DNA of 26,736 nt from Lachnospiraceae bacterium UBA3850. Its GTDB lineage: Bacteria; Bacillota; Clostridia; Lachnospirales; Lachnospiraceae. Made by a program: the position numbers and the translations under genes. Under the pieces are notes generated by a model. It ran no database searches. It was given only the letters and a program-made list of their open reading frames with translations, and was not told the DNA's origin. Positions within the stretch are counted from its first letter, which is position 1. Each line of letters opens with the position of its first letter. Location of the stretch: contig DGHK01000002.1 in assembly GCA_002392655.1 (NCBI GenBank), forward strand, positions 7,843 to 34,578. The letters are read 5' to 3'. Below, piece by piece: positions 1-7,255 of this stretch.

Positions 1-543
1 ACAAAGAAGCAGGCTCAGGATTCAATCCAGACAGAGGCTGAGAGATGTGGTATGTATTTCGTTAACCAGAGATGGCTTGGTGGAATGCTCACAAACTTCA
101 AGACTATCCAGTCAAGAATCGAGACACTTAAGAAGTATAAGACAATGGAAGAGGATGGTACATTTGACGTACTTCCTAAGAAGGAAGTTGTTAATATCAA
201 GAAGCAGATGGAGAAGCTCGAGAAGAACCTCGGCGGTATCGAAGAGATGAAGAAGCTTCCTGATATCATCTTCGTAGTTGATCCACATAAGGAAAGAATC
301 TGCGTTCAGGAGGCTCATGCTCTTGGAATTCCACTTATCGGTATTGCAGATACAAACTGTGATCCAGATGATCTTGACTTTGTTATCCCAGGTAATGATG
401 ATGCTATCCGTGCAGTAAAGCTTATTGTTTCAAAGCTTGCTGATGCAGTTATCGAAGCAAATGAGGGAGCAACAGAGGCTGAGACAGAGGAAGCTGAGGA
501 GGCTGCAGAGGCTGTAGCTGAAGAGACAGCAGACGCTGAATAA
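1..543 (+). CDS. rpsB: 30S ribosomal protein S2, 3' part (start lies outside the window)
   Basis: This is the C-terminal 180 residues of ribosomal protein S2, a small-subunit protein that also helps S1 bind the ribosome. The frame is open from base 1 ([10 protein letters not shown]...), so the ATG at 52 is internal and not the start. Family landmarks are visible: [19 protein letters not shown], the P-D-I-I-F-V-V-D-P strand, the [17 protein letters not shown] segment and the [10 protein letters not shown] motif. The protein ends in an acidic Ala/Glu-rich tail of about 30 residues after the conserved fold; such tails vary between species. The next gene is tsf, 28 bases downstream, the usual bacterial order and almost certainly one operon. 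CTT is a common Leu codon here, as expected for a highly expressed gene. Confidence 0.97.
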   Translation, partial: TKKQAQDSIQTEAERCGMYFVNQRWLGGMLTNFKTIQSRIETLKKYKTMEEDGTFDVLPKKEVVNIKKQMEKLEKNLGGIEEMKKLPDIIFVVDPHKERICVQEAHALGIPLIGIADTNCDPDDLDFVIPGNDDAIRAVKLIVSKLADAVIEANEGATEAETEEAEEAAEAVAEETADAE

Positions 544-571
544 TAAGTGAAATAAACAGGAGGTATATATA

Positions 572-1672
572 ATGGCTATTACAGCAGCAGATGTAAAGAA
601 ACTTAGAGAGATGACAGGCGCCGGAATGATGGATTGTAAGAAAGCTCTTACAGAGACAGATGGCGACTTTGATGGAGCAGTTGAGTTCCTTCGTAAGAAG
701 GGTCTTGCTACAGCTGAGAAGAAGGCTGGAAGAATCGCAGCTGAGGGTATCGTTGCTACAGTTCTTTCAGATGATGAGAAGACAGCTACAATCATCGAGG
801 TTAACTCAGAGACTGACTTTGTTGCTAAGAACGAAGTATTCCAGACATATGTAAATGGTCTTGCTACACAGATAAACAACAATGATTATGCTGATATGGC
901 AGCATTTATGGCTGCTAAGTCAGATATCGATGCTGCTTCAACAGTAGAAGAGTATCATAAGGCTATGGTTGCTAAAATCGGTGAGAACCTTACTATTCGT
1001 CGTTTTGAGAAGCTTACAGGAGACCTTGTAGTATCTTATATCCATATGGGTGGAAAGATCGGTGTTCTTGTAGAGGCTGATACAGATAATAACAGTGATG
1101 CAATTAAGGAAGCTATGAAGAACATAGCTATGCAGATTGCTGCTATGAATCCTTCATACGTAAAGAGAGAGGAAATCTCAGCTGAGACTCTCACAAAGGA
1201 GAGGGATATCGTTATCGACAGCTCACTTGCAGATCCTGCTACACTTCCAAAGCCAATCCTTAATGCAGTTATTCAGGAAGCTATTGACACAAGTAAGTGG
1301 AATGATGAGGATAAGGCTGCTTACGAAGAGCAGAAGACTAACAAGTTCTGGTATAACTTCATTTCTGATGAGGGTATGCAGGTACTTAGAGATATCGCAG
1401 CTGATCATAAGGCTGAGTATCTTGAAAACAAGATCTTCGGTGGCCTTGTAGAAGGACGTTTCTCAAAGCACCTTAAGGAGATTTGCCTTATGGATCAGGC
1501 TTATGTTAAGGCTGAGGATAAGGAAAATGTTAGTCAGTATATAGCTAAGGTTGCTAAGGACAATGGTTGCAAGTTCGAAATCAAGAAGTTCATCCGTTTT
1601 GAGACAGGTGAAGGTCTTGAGAAGAAGAACGAAGACTTCGCAGCAGAGGTTGCTGCTCAGATGGGTCAGTAA
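572..1672 (+). CDS. tsf: Elongation factor Ts with an extra ~60-70 residue segment
   Basis: EF-Ts is the cytoplasmic nucleotide-exchange factor that recycles EF-Tu. A good ribosome site (AGGAGG) lies 7 bases before the ATG at 572. Residues 1-45 form the UBA-like N-terminal domain, residues 81-87 are the EF-Tu-contacting TDFVAKN motif, and the end (VEGRFSKHLKEICLMDQ, then FIRFETGEGLEK and DFAAEVAAQ) is the conserved C-terminal module. At 366 residues it is longer than the usual 280-310. The surplus sits at about residues 216-286, between the KERDIVID strand and the VEGR helix, where most EF-Ts have only a short linker. The reading frame is intact and codon use matches the rest, so this looks like a real insertion and not an error. 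Transcription ends at the hairpin just downstream. Confidence 0.96.
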   Translation: MAITAADVKKLREMTGAGMMDCKKALTETDGDFDGAVEFLRKKGLATAEKKAGRIAAEGIVATVLSDDEKTATIIEVNSETDFVAKNEVFQTYVNGLATQINNNDYADMAAFMAAKSDIDAASTVEEYHKAMVAKIGENLTIRRFEKLTGDLVVSYIHMGGKIGVLVEADTDNNSDAIKEAMKNIAMQIAAMNPSYVKREEISAETLTKERDIVIDSSLADPATLPKPILNAVIQEAIDTSKWNDEDKAAYEEQKTNKFWYNFISDEGMQVLRDIAADHKAEYLENKIFGGLVEGRFSKHLKEICLMDQAYVKAEDKENVSQYIAKVAKDNGCKFEIKKFIRFETGEGLEKKNEDFAAEVAAQMGQ

Positions 1673-1696
1673 ATCTTTGTTATACTAAAAAAATCC

Positions 1697-1735
1697 AGGA
1701 GGAAATTCACACGCAGTGGATTTCCTCCTATTTGT
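1697..1735. terminator. Bidirectional intrinsic terminator between tsf and the kinase gene
   Basis: AGGAGGAAATTCAC (1697-1710) pairs with GTGGATTTCCTCCT (1716-1729) through 14 pairs with one G-U, around a 5-base loop. An A-rich run lies on the left and a T-rich run on the right, so it can stop both the rightward tsf transcript and the leftward kinase transcript. Confidence 0.85.
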
Positions 1736-2296
1736 TTATTTATTATTCAGTTTATTATACTTTATTCCATAATCTATACTATTCTTATCTCCAATAAAAC
1801 GTATGCTGTCAAAACCTTCGTCGGCTGTTGGCTCTTCGTAATTATCGGCAATCCATCTCAGAGCTTTTTCGGTTAGTTTTTCACCTCTTGCTATATTCTG
1901 CCTGATACATATATCTAGTGGAGTTGCAATCACTATGGCGTGGATTTCAGAAGCATTCTCGCCGCAGGCTTTTATTAGACGGCTTCTTGAATATTTTGAG
2001 ATGTTGGTTGCATCTGCTATAACATCAAGGCCTTCGCTTAAGCTTTTACTTATTCTCTCGAAAAACATCCTGTATATAATTATATTTGCATAGTCATACT
2101 TCTCGAGATGATCATCACTTCCGTTATAGCCGTTCTTTTTAAGCCATTCATCAGTATAAGTCAGCTTTTCATCACCGAAGAGCTCGCATCTAATTGCGTC
2201 GGTAGAGTAGACGGTGCAGCCTTCACTTATCAGGTGTTTGCTTATAGTTGATTTACCTGAAGCAGGAACTCCAACTAATATATATAACTTACTCAT
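1736..2296 (-). CDS. P-loop kinase, polynucleotide-kinase/AAA-like
   Basis: A 186-residue soluble ATP-binding protein. The Walker A loop GVPASGKST is at residues 9-17. Next comes STDAIRCELFGD (residues 31-42), the position of the acceptor-activating Asp in the polynucleotide kinase family, then VIADATN in the middle. Near the end a lid-like region with Arg is followed by NYEEPTADEGFDSIRFI, a pattern typical of Pnkp-like kinases. These features suggest transfer of a phosphate to a nucleic acid or small molecule, but the substrate cannot be read from sequence; RNA repair kinases, zeta-toxin-like and small-metabolite kinases share this fold. No partner antitoxin or ligase is adjacent. A GGGAGGA ribosome site precedes the ATG. 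It stands alone, convergent with tsf, with its own leftward promoter. Confidence 0.75.
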   Translation of the reverse strand: MSKLYILVGVPASGKSTISKHLISEGCTVYSTDAIRCELFGDEKLTYTDEWLKKNGYNGSDDHLEKYDYANIIIYRMFFERISKSLSEGLDVIADATNISKYSRSRLIKACGENASEIHAIVIATPLDICIRQNIARGEKLTEKALRWIADNYEEPTADEGFDSIRFIGDKNSIDYGIKYNKLNNK

Positions 2297-2326
2297 CTAA
2301 GATTCCTCCCTTATCAGCTTATGGTT

Positions 2327-2355
2327 ATTATAACATTTTGGCTTTTTAGTTACAA
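2327..2355 (-). promoter_or_regulatory. SigmaA-type promoter of the P-loop kinase gene
   Basis: On the minus strand TTGTAA (2355-2350) is followed 17 bases later by TATAAT (2332-2327), with TGT directly before it, forming an extended -10. It points into the kinase gene, with a predicted start point about 20-25 bases before the ATG. Confidence 0.55.
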
Positions 2356-2387
2356 AGTATTATAATGTTATGATTGATCAAGAATAT

Positions 2388-2415
2388 TTGACAATTACGA
2401 ACTCTATTATATACT
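2388..2415 (+). promoter_or_regulatory. Strong sigmaA-type promoter ahead of the broken binding-protein gene
   Basis: A perfect -35 TTGACA (2388-2393), a 16-base spacer and TATACT (2410-2415). It directs transcription rightward into the eight-codon reading frame at 2487 and the fragment that follows. Confidence 0.6.
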
Positions 2416-2486
2416 AATAGCATGTAATTATATATTCATCATGAGTATTTGTATAAGGATGATTGTTTACATGAAAGAGGAAGGTT

Positions 2487-2896
2487 ATGAAAAAAGTAAG
2501 TAGTTTTATCTAACCCCTGGCGAATTTATGGCTATTATAGTTCTTATAATAGTTGCGTTGGCGCCGCTTCGTGAGGATGTATATGAAGAGATGGTGAAAG
2601 TAATGTCTGCCACGGATTCCGGTAAGGATAAGTATGGAAAAGAATATATGTCTATGGATGGAATGACTGTAAATCGTGATGACATATCCTATGTTTCTCA
2701 TGCATTTGATGAGGAGGACAGAAAGGAGTTCAGATCCATAATTGATTCAGCTGACAGAATGCTTCAAAAGGATACTAAAATATACAGTATCATAGAGGAA
2801 GAGGCGGCTAATTACTTTGGAGGTAATAAGTCTCTTGACGAAACCTGTAAGGTTATCCAGGAAAGAGTAAGTATATATATAAACGAAAGTAAATAG
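2487..2896 (+). pseudogene. Remnant of a sugar ABC transporter substrate-binding lipoprotein (start and C-terminal end only)
   Basis: A ribosome site (GGAAGG) precedes an ATG at 2487 that reads MKKVSSFI and then stops at 2511, the look of a decapitated signal peptide. In another frame an open stretch from 2528 (122 residues) has no ribosome site, begins with a hydrophobic run and then reads REDVYEEMVKVM..., TVNRDDISYV, EEEAANYFGGNKSLDETCKVIQERVSIYINE. That tail closely resembles the last ~100 residues of the long family 1 solute-binding lipoproteins of Lachnospiraceae (EE..AYF.GQKSLDE...IIQNRV..Y.NE). I infer an internal deletion that removed about 400 residues and joined the two ends out of frame. 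The alternative is a small, translated membrane-anchored protein starting at 2528. Family assignment is from recalled sequence patterns. Confidence 0.6.
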
Positions 2897-2912
2897 TGGG
2901 TGTAAACTAATT

Positions 2913-3989
2913 ATGTTAGTAGATATGAATGAACTTATAAAATGTGCAGGTGTGGACGCCATACTGATTACGGATCCTTATAATCTGCGGTATTATACCG
3001 GCTTCAGAGGAGGAGAAGGAACGGCACTTCTGACAAAACAGGGAAGCAGGATACTTATAACAGATTCCAGATATACCGAAGCGGCCGAGAAGGAATGCTT
3101 CAATGACTTTAAGGTTTTGCAGTATGGTGCAGATGTAAGTATATTTGCTCTGCTTATGGATTATATAAATGATGAGGGAATACAAAAGATTGGTTTTGAA
3201 AATGAATCTATAAGCTTCCTGATGTTTACAAAATTCAGTGAGAAGCTTTGCACAGGTGATATATCACTTGTTCCGATAAATGATACACTGCTTATTCCCA
3301 GACAGATCAAGTCTACGGAGGAGATAGAGCTGCTTAGGGAAGCAGAGCATATCGGAGATATGGCATTTGATGATATACTTGGGATTCTGAGACCCGGTAT
3401 GACGGAGCTGGAGGTTGCGGCGGAGATAGAGTACAGCATGAAGAAGCATGGTGCTGAGGGACTGTCGTTTGATACTATAGCCGCATCCGGAGTTAATTCA
3501 TCTATGCCGCATGCGATTCCATCTGACAAGAGGCTGGAGTCCGGTGAGTTTATAACCATGGATTTTGGCTGTGTATATCAGGGTTATTGTTCTGATATGA
3601 CTAGAACTGTATGTCTGGGAAATGCATCCGATGATATGAAGCAGATATATAACATAGTTCTCAGTGCCCAGCTTTCAGTACTTGATAATCTGAAACCTGG
3701 CATGATGTGTAAGGACGTAGACAGGATAGCGAGAGACTATATAAAGGCTCAGGGCTATGGAGATTATTTCGGCCATGGTCTGGGACATGGTGTTGGTCTT
3801 TATATCCATGAGAGTCCGGCTTTTAATACGAGAGATACATCAATCATAAAGCCCGGAATGATTGAAACTGATGAACCCGGTATATATCTTCCGGGACGAT
3901 TTGGTGTCAGGATAGAGGATATGATACTGATTACTGAGGATGGTTGTGAGAGTCTGGCAAAGTCGACTAAAGAACTGATAGAATTATAG
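2913..3989 (+). CDS. M24 family metallopeptidase (Xaa-Pro aminopeptidase/dipeptidase)
   Basis: A 358-residue cytosolic peptidase expected to cleave the bond between an N-terminal residue and proline, using two metal ions. Residues 1-130 form the creatinase-like N-terminal domain (DAILITDPYNLRYYTGFRG); residues 138-350 form the pita-bread catalytic domain. All five metal ligands are present: D217 (MDFG), D228 (SDMTRT), H292 (GHGLGHGVGL), E321 (DEPGIYLPG) and E335 (RIEDM); H299 in IHESP is the usual additional active-site His. The length is that of the short PepQ/YpdF-type enzymes. The ribosome site before the ATG at 2913 is weak (GTGGGTG), so the exact start is less sure; the ATG at 2925 is possible. 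The upstream gene is a remnant; the next begins 71 bases on with its own promoter. Confidence 0.93.
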   Translation: MLVDMNELIKCAGVDAILITDPYNLRYYTGFRGGEGTALLTKQGSRILITDSRYTEAAEKECFNDFKVLQYGADVSIFALLMDYINDEGIQKIGFENESISFLMFTKFSEKLCTGDISLVPINDTLLIPRQIKSTEEIELLREAEHIGDMAFDDILGILRPGMTELEVAAEIEYSMKKHGAEGLSFDTIAASGVNSSMPHAIPSDKRLESGEFITMDFGCVYQGYCSDMTRTVCLGNASDDMKQIYNIVLSAQLSVLDNLKPGMMCKDVDRIARDYIKAQGYGDYFGHGLGHGVGLYIHESPAFNTRDTSIIKPGMIETDEPGIYLPGRFGVRIEDMILITEDGCESLAKSTKELIEL

Positions 3990-4006
3990 AATTATTGTTT
4001 TTGTTA

Positions 4007-4015
4007 TGATATAAT
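4007..4015 (+). promoter_or_regulatory. Extended -10 promoter for the sensor/GH3 operon
   Basis: TG-A-TATAAT (4007-4015) is an extended -10 element. No good -35 lies 17 bases upstream, which such promoters can tolerate. The predicted start point is about 40 bases ahead of the TTG start of the sensor gene. Confidence 0.45.
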
Positions 4016-4060
4016 GATTCTTGTTATAAATTCTATTCTTACATTATATGAGGTGGTACT

Positions 4061-7000
4061 TTGTTACGTTTATTTTATCATGATAGCAGATCAAAACGCA
4101 TAGGAACAGGTCTGACATTGTCAGGACTGTTTCTTGCGTTTATTTTATTTTTTGCCGTAATAAATTATTCCAAAATTTCATCATATGCAGAAACTATCTC
4201 AGGTACGGACAATGATGATATAGCGGTCGATCCTACTGGAGCAGGGGATGGATATGCAGCAGTTCTATATACGAATACAAACGGACTTCCGACTTCGGAA
4301 TCAAATACAATTGCAGAGACTAAGGAAGGCTTTCTCTGGATAGGAAGCTATAGTGGTCTTATCAGATACGATGGCAATACATTTGACAGAATAGATTCTA
4401 CTACAGGAGTAGCAAGTGTTGTAAGTCTTTATGTTGATTCAAGAGAACGTCTCTGGATCGGCACAAATGACAGCGGTGTCTTCTATATGGAGAAGGGTGA
4501 GATTCATTCCTTTAGTGACGTGGAAGGACTTAAGTCATCGTCAATCCGTTCTTTTGTTGAGGATGATGATGGCAATATATTTGTAGCTACTACTCATGGA
4601 CTGGGTATGGTAGATACAAATGATGTGCTGCATTCTATAGATGAGGCACAGTTAAATGAACTATATATATGTGAGCTAAGGAAGGATGATAACGGAATCA
4701 TATATGGCGAGACACTCGATGGAGCTGTTTTTACTATGGAGAACCAGAAGGTCACAGGATTTTATGACGGAAACTCTATGGGAATCGGTGCTATCACCTC
4801 AGTTCTTGCGGATCCAGTTAATCCAGGATATGTATATCTCGGAACAGAGCAGTCGTCTCTTTATCATGGTAAGCTTGATGATGAAAAAAGCCTGAAGGAA
4901 ATCGACGTATCACCTCTTACATATGTCAATTCTGTTGAGTGCATAGAGCATCAGATATGGGTGTGTGCAGATAACGGAATAGGACTTCTTAATAGTGAGG
5001 GCTTCAAGGTACTTGAAAATATACCTATGAACAATTCCATAGATCATGTACTTGCAGATTATGAAGGAAACCTGTGGTTCACTTCTTCCAGACAGGGCGT
5101 CATGAAGATTGTTCCTAACAGATTTACTGATATCAATGAGAAGTATGATATGAGTAATGAGGTTGTAAATGCTACCTGTAAGTATAACGACATGCTCTTT
5201 ATAGGGGAGGATGCCGGACTGGCAGTCATAAATAAAAAAGGAATTGTAAATAAAGTAGATATCAAAAGTCTGAAGGGTTATGATTCTGATGCCAAGAATC
5301 TGGTGTCATTTTTAAAGGGTGTAAGAATCAGGTCTATAGTAAGAGATTCTCAGAATCGTTTATGGTTCTCCACCTACAGTGATAAGGGACTTGTTCTTTA
5401 TGATGATGGTGAAGTTACATGCTTTACTGATGCGGACGGAATGCCTTCAAACAGAATAAGAACTGTAGTAGAGCGTTCAGACGGAGCTATAATGGTTGCA
5501 AGTAGTGGTGGACTTGTTATCATTAAGGACGGCAAACTGACGGATGTGTATGATGATACATCAGGTCTTTCCAATACAGAGATACTTACTATCGCTGAAG
5601 GTGAAAACGGTGATATGATAGTGGGCTCTGATGGTAATGGTATATATGTTATATCTGATCATAAGGTTCAGAATATCGGAACACCTGAGGGACTCAGCTC
5701 TGAAGTTGTAATGAGAATAAAAAAGGATGTGAAGAGAGATCTCTACTGGATTGTTACAAGTAATTCCATCTCTTATATGAAGGACTACAAAATAACAACT
5801 ATCAAGCACTTCCCTTATTCCAACAACTTCGATCTATATGAGGATAATACGGAGCATATGTGGATACTCAGCAGTAATGGTGTATATGTTGCTACTGTTG
5901 AGGAACTTCTGGCAAATGAGGAGATAAATCCTGTATTCTTCAGTATAGATAACGGACTTCCCGGAGTAACTACTGCGAACTCCTACAGTGAGCTCGATGA
6001 AGCCGGAAATCTCTATATGTCCTGTTCTACAGGTGTTGCAAAGGTCAACATATATGAAGATTTTGAAAATGTAAATAATACGAAGATGGCTGTTCCTTTT
6101 GTTGAAGTAGACGGAAAGTTCATCTATGCAAATTATGATGGTTCAATAACGATTCCTTCCAGTGCAAAGAGGCTGACTATTTATAGTTATGTTTATACAT
6201 ATTCGCTTCAAAACCCTCAGGTTACTTACTGGCTTGATGGATTTGATTCAGACAAAACGACAGTTGAGAGAAGTGATCTCGAGCCTGTTGATTATACAAA
6301 TCTGGATGGCGGCACATATCATTTCATAATGAAAATCAGGAATCCTATGGATCTCAGTGAAAAGGAGCTGTCAATTAAGATTGTAAAAAAGAAGGCGGTA
6401 TATGAGAAGGCTTGGTTTAGAGTTTTTTCGGTATTCCTCCTGCTGGGACTTTTCGCTGGTCTTGTTATGCTTTATGTAAGAAGAAAGACACAGGTCCTTT
6501 TGAAGAAGCAGAACGAGAATAAACTCTTCATCAGAGAGATGATTGAAGCATTTGCGAAGACTATCGATATGAAGGACAAGTATACTAATGGTCATTCAAA
6601 GAGAGTAGCTGAGTATACTGCTATGCTTACAAAGGAACTTGGATATGATGAAGAGACGGTTGAGAAGTATTATAATATCGCTCTTCTCCATGATATCGGT
6701 AAAATCGGTATACCACCTGAAGTTCTTAATAAACCGGGTAAGCTGACTGACAGAGAGTTCAATATCATCAAGTCGCATGCTGCACAGGGCTATAAGGTTC
6801 TAAAGGATATAAGTATTATGCCTGAGCTTGCAATTGGTGCAGGAGCTCATCATGAGCGTCCGGATGGAAAGGGATATCCGAGGGGACTTGTTGCCGGGGA
6901 GATTCCGAGAGTCGCTCAGATAATTGCCGTTGCAGATACATTTGATGCTATGTATTCTGATCGTCCTTATAGAAAGAGAATGAACTTCGATAAAGCTGTT

Positions 7001-7240
7001 TCTATTATAAGGGATGCATCCGGAACACAGCTTACACCTGATGTTGTAAATGCATTTATGCGACTGGTTAAGAAGGGTGAGTTTAGAGACCCTGAGGATA
7101 CCGGTGGCGGAACAACAGAGGATATAGATAATATTCATAAGCAGCAGAACCAGAAGGAACAGATGGAAGAAGCCAGAAAAGAAGAAAAAACTGAAGCTGC
7201 TTCTGAAGAAAAGACAAAAGAAGAGACAAAAGGAGAATAA
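4061..7240 (+). CDS. Membrane sensor: two-component-regulator propeller, Y_Y_Y domain, TM, HD-GYP phosphodiesterase
   Basis: A 1059-residue transmembrane receptor. The start is TTG at 4061, five bases after GAGGTGG; no in-frame ATG is better placed. A signal anchor lies near residues 16-37. An extracellular double beta-propeller follows (residues ~65-690, repeated blades such as GFLWIGSYSGLIRYDG and RLWIGTNDSGV), then a Y_Y_Y-like module, a second membrane helix (~787-808) and a cytoplasmic HD-GYP domain. The HD-GYP core is complete: H845 (GHSKR), H877-D878 (HDIGKIGIP), the HHERPDGKGYP segment with G938-Y939-P940. Family knowledge: HD-GYP domains hydrolyse c-di-GMP, and such propellers in gut bacteria sense oligosaccharides. 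The last ~45 residues are a highly charged Lys/Glu tail. The GH3 gene starts 15 bases after the stop, so ligand and hydrolase are probably linked. Confidence 0.92.
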   Translation: MLRLFYHDSRSKRIGTGLTLSGLFLAFILFFAVINYSKISSYAETISGTDNDDIAVDPTGAGDGYAAVLYTNTNGLPTSESNTIAETKEGFLWIGSYSGLIRYDGNTFDRIDSTTGVASVVSLYVDSRERLWIGTNDSGVFYMEKGEIHSFSDVEGLKSSSIRSFVEDDDGNIFVATTHGLGMVDTNDVLHSIDEAQLNELYICELRKDDNGIIYGETLDGAVFTMENQKVTGFYDGNSMGIGAITSVLADPVNPGYVYLGTEQSSLYHGKLDDEKSLKEIDVSPLTYVNSVECIEHQIWVCADNGIGLLNSEGFKVLENIPMNNSIDHVLADYEGNLWFTSSRQGVMKIVPNRFTDINEKYDMSNEVVNATCKYNDMLFIGEDAGLAVINKKGIVNKVDIKSLKGYDSDAKNLVSFLKGVRIRSIVRDSQNRLWFSTYSDKGLVLYDDGEVTCFTDADGMPSNRIRTVVERSDGAIMVASSGGLVIIKDGKLTDVYDDTSGLSNTEILTIAEGENGDMIVGSDGNGIYVISDHKVQNIGTPEGLSSEVVMRIKKDVKRDLYWIVTSNSISYMKDYKITTIKHFPYSNNFDLYEDNTEHMWILSSNGVYVATVEELLANEEINPVFFSIDNGLPGVTTANSYSELDEAGNLYMSCSTGVAKVNIYEDFENVNNTKMAVPFVEVDGKFIYANYDGSITIPSSAKRLTIYSYVYTYSLQNPQVTYWLDGFDSDKTTVERSDLEPVDYTNLDGGTYHFIMKIRNPMDLSEKELSIKIVKKKAVYEKAWFRVFSVFLLLGLFAGLVMLYVRRKTQVLLKKQNENKLFIREMIEAFAKTIDMKDKYTNGHSKRVAEYTAMLTKELGYDEETVEKYYNIALLHDIGKIGIPPEVLNKPGKLTDREFNIIKSHAAQGYKVLKDISIMPELAIGAGAHHERPDGKGYPRGLVAGEIPRVAQIIAVADTFDAMYSDRPYRKRMNFDKAVSIIRDASGTQLTPDVVNAFMRLVKKGEFRDPEDTGGGTTEDIDNIHKQQNQKEQMEEARKEEKTEAASEEKTKEETKGE

Positions 7241-7255
7241 CAGGTACGAGGGGTT

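Noticed and set aside
430..882. A 150-codon minus-strand open frame across the rpsB-tsf junction
   Set aside because: It lies opposite two certain core genes and is low-complexity Ser/Leu sequence.
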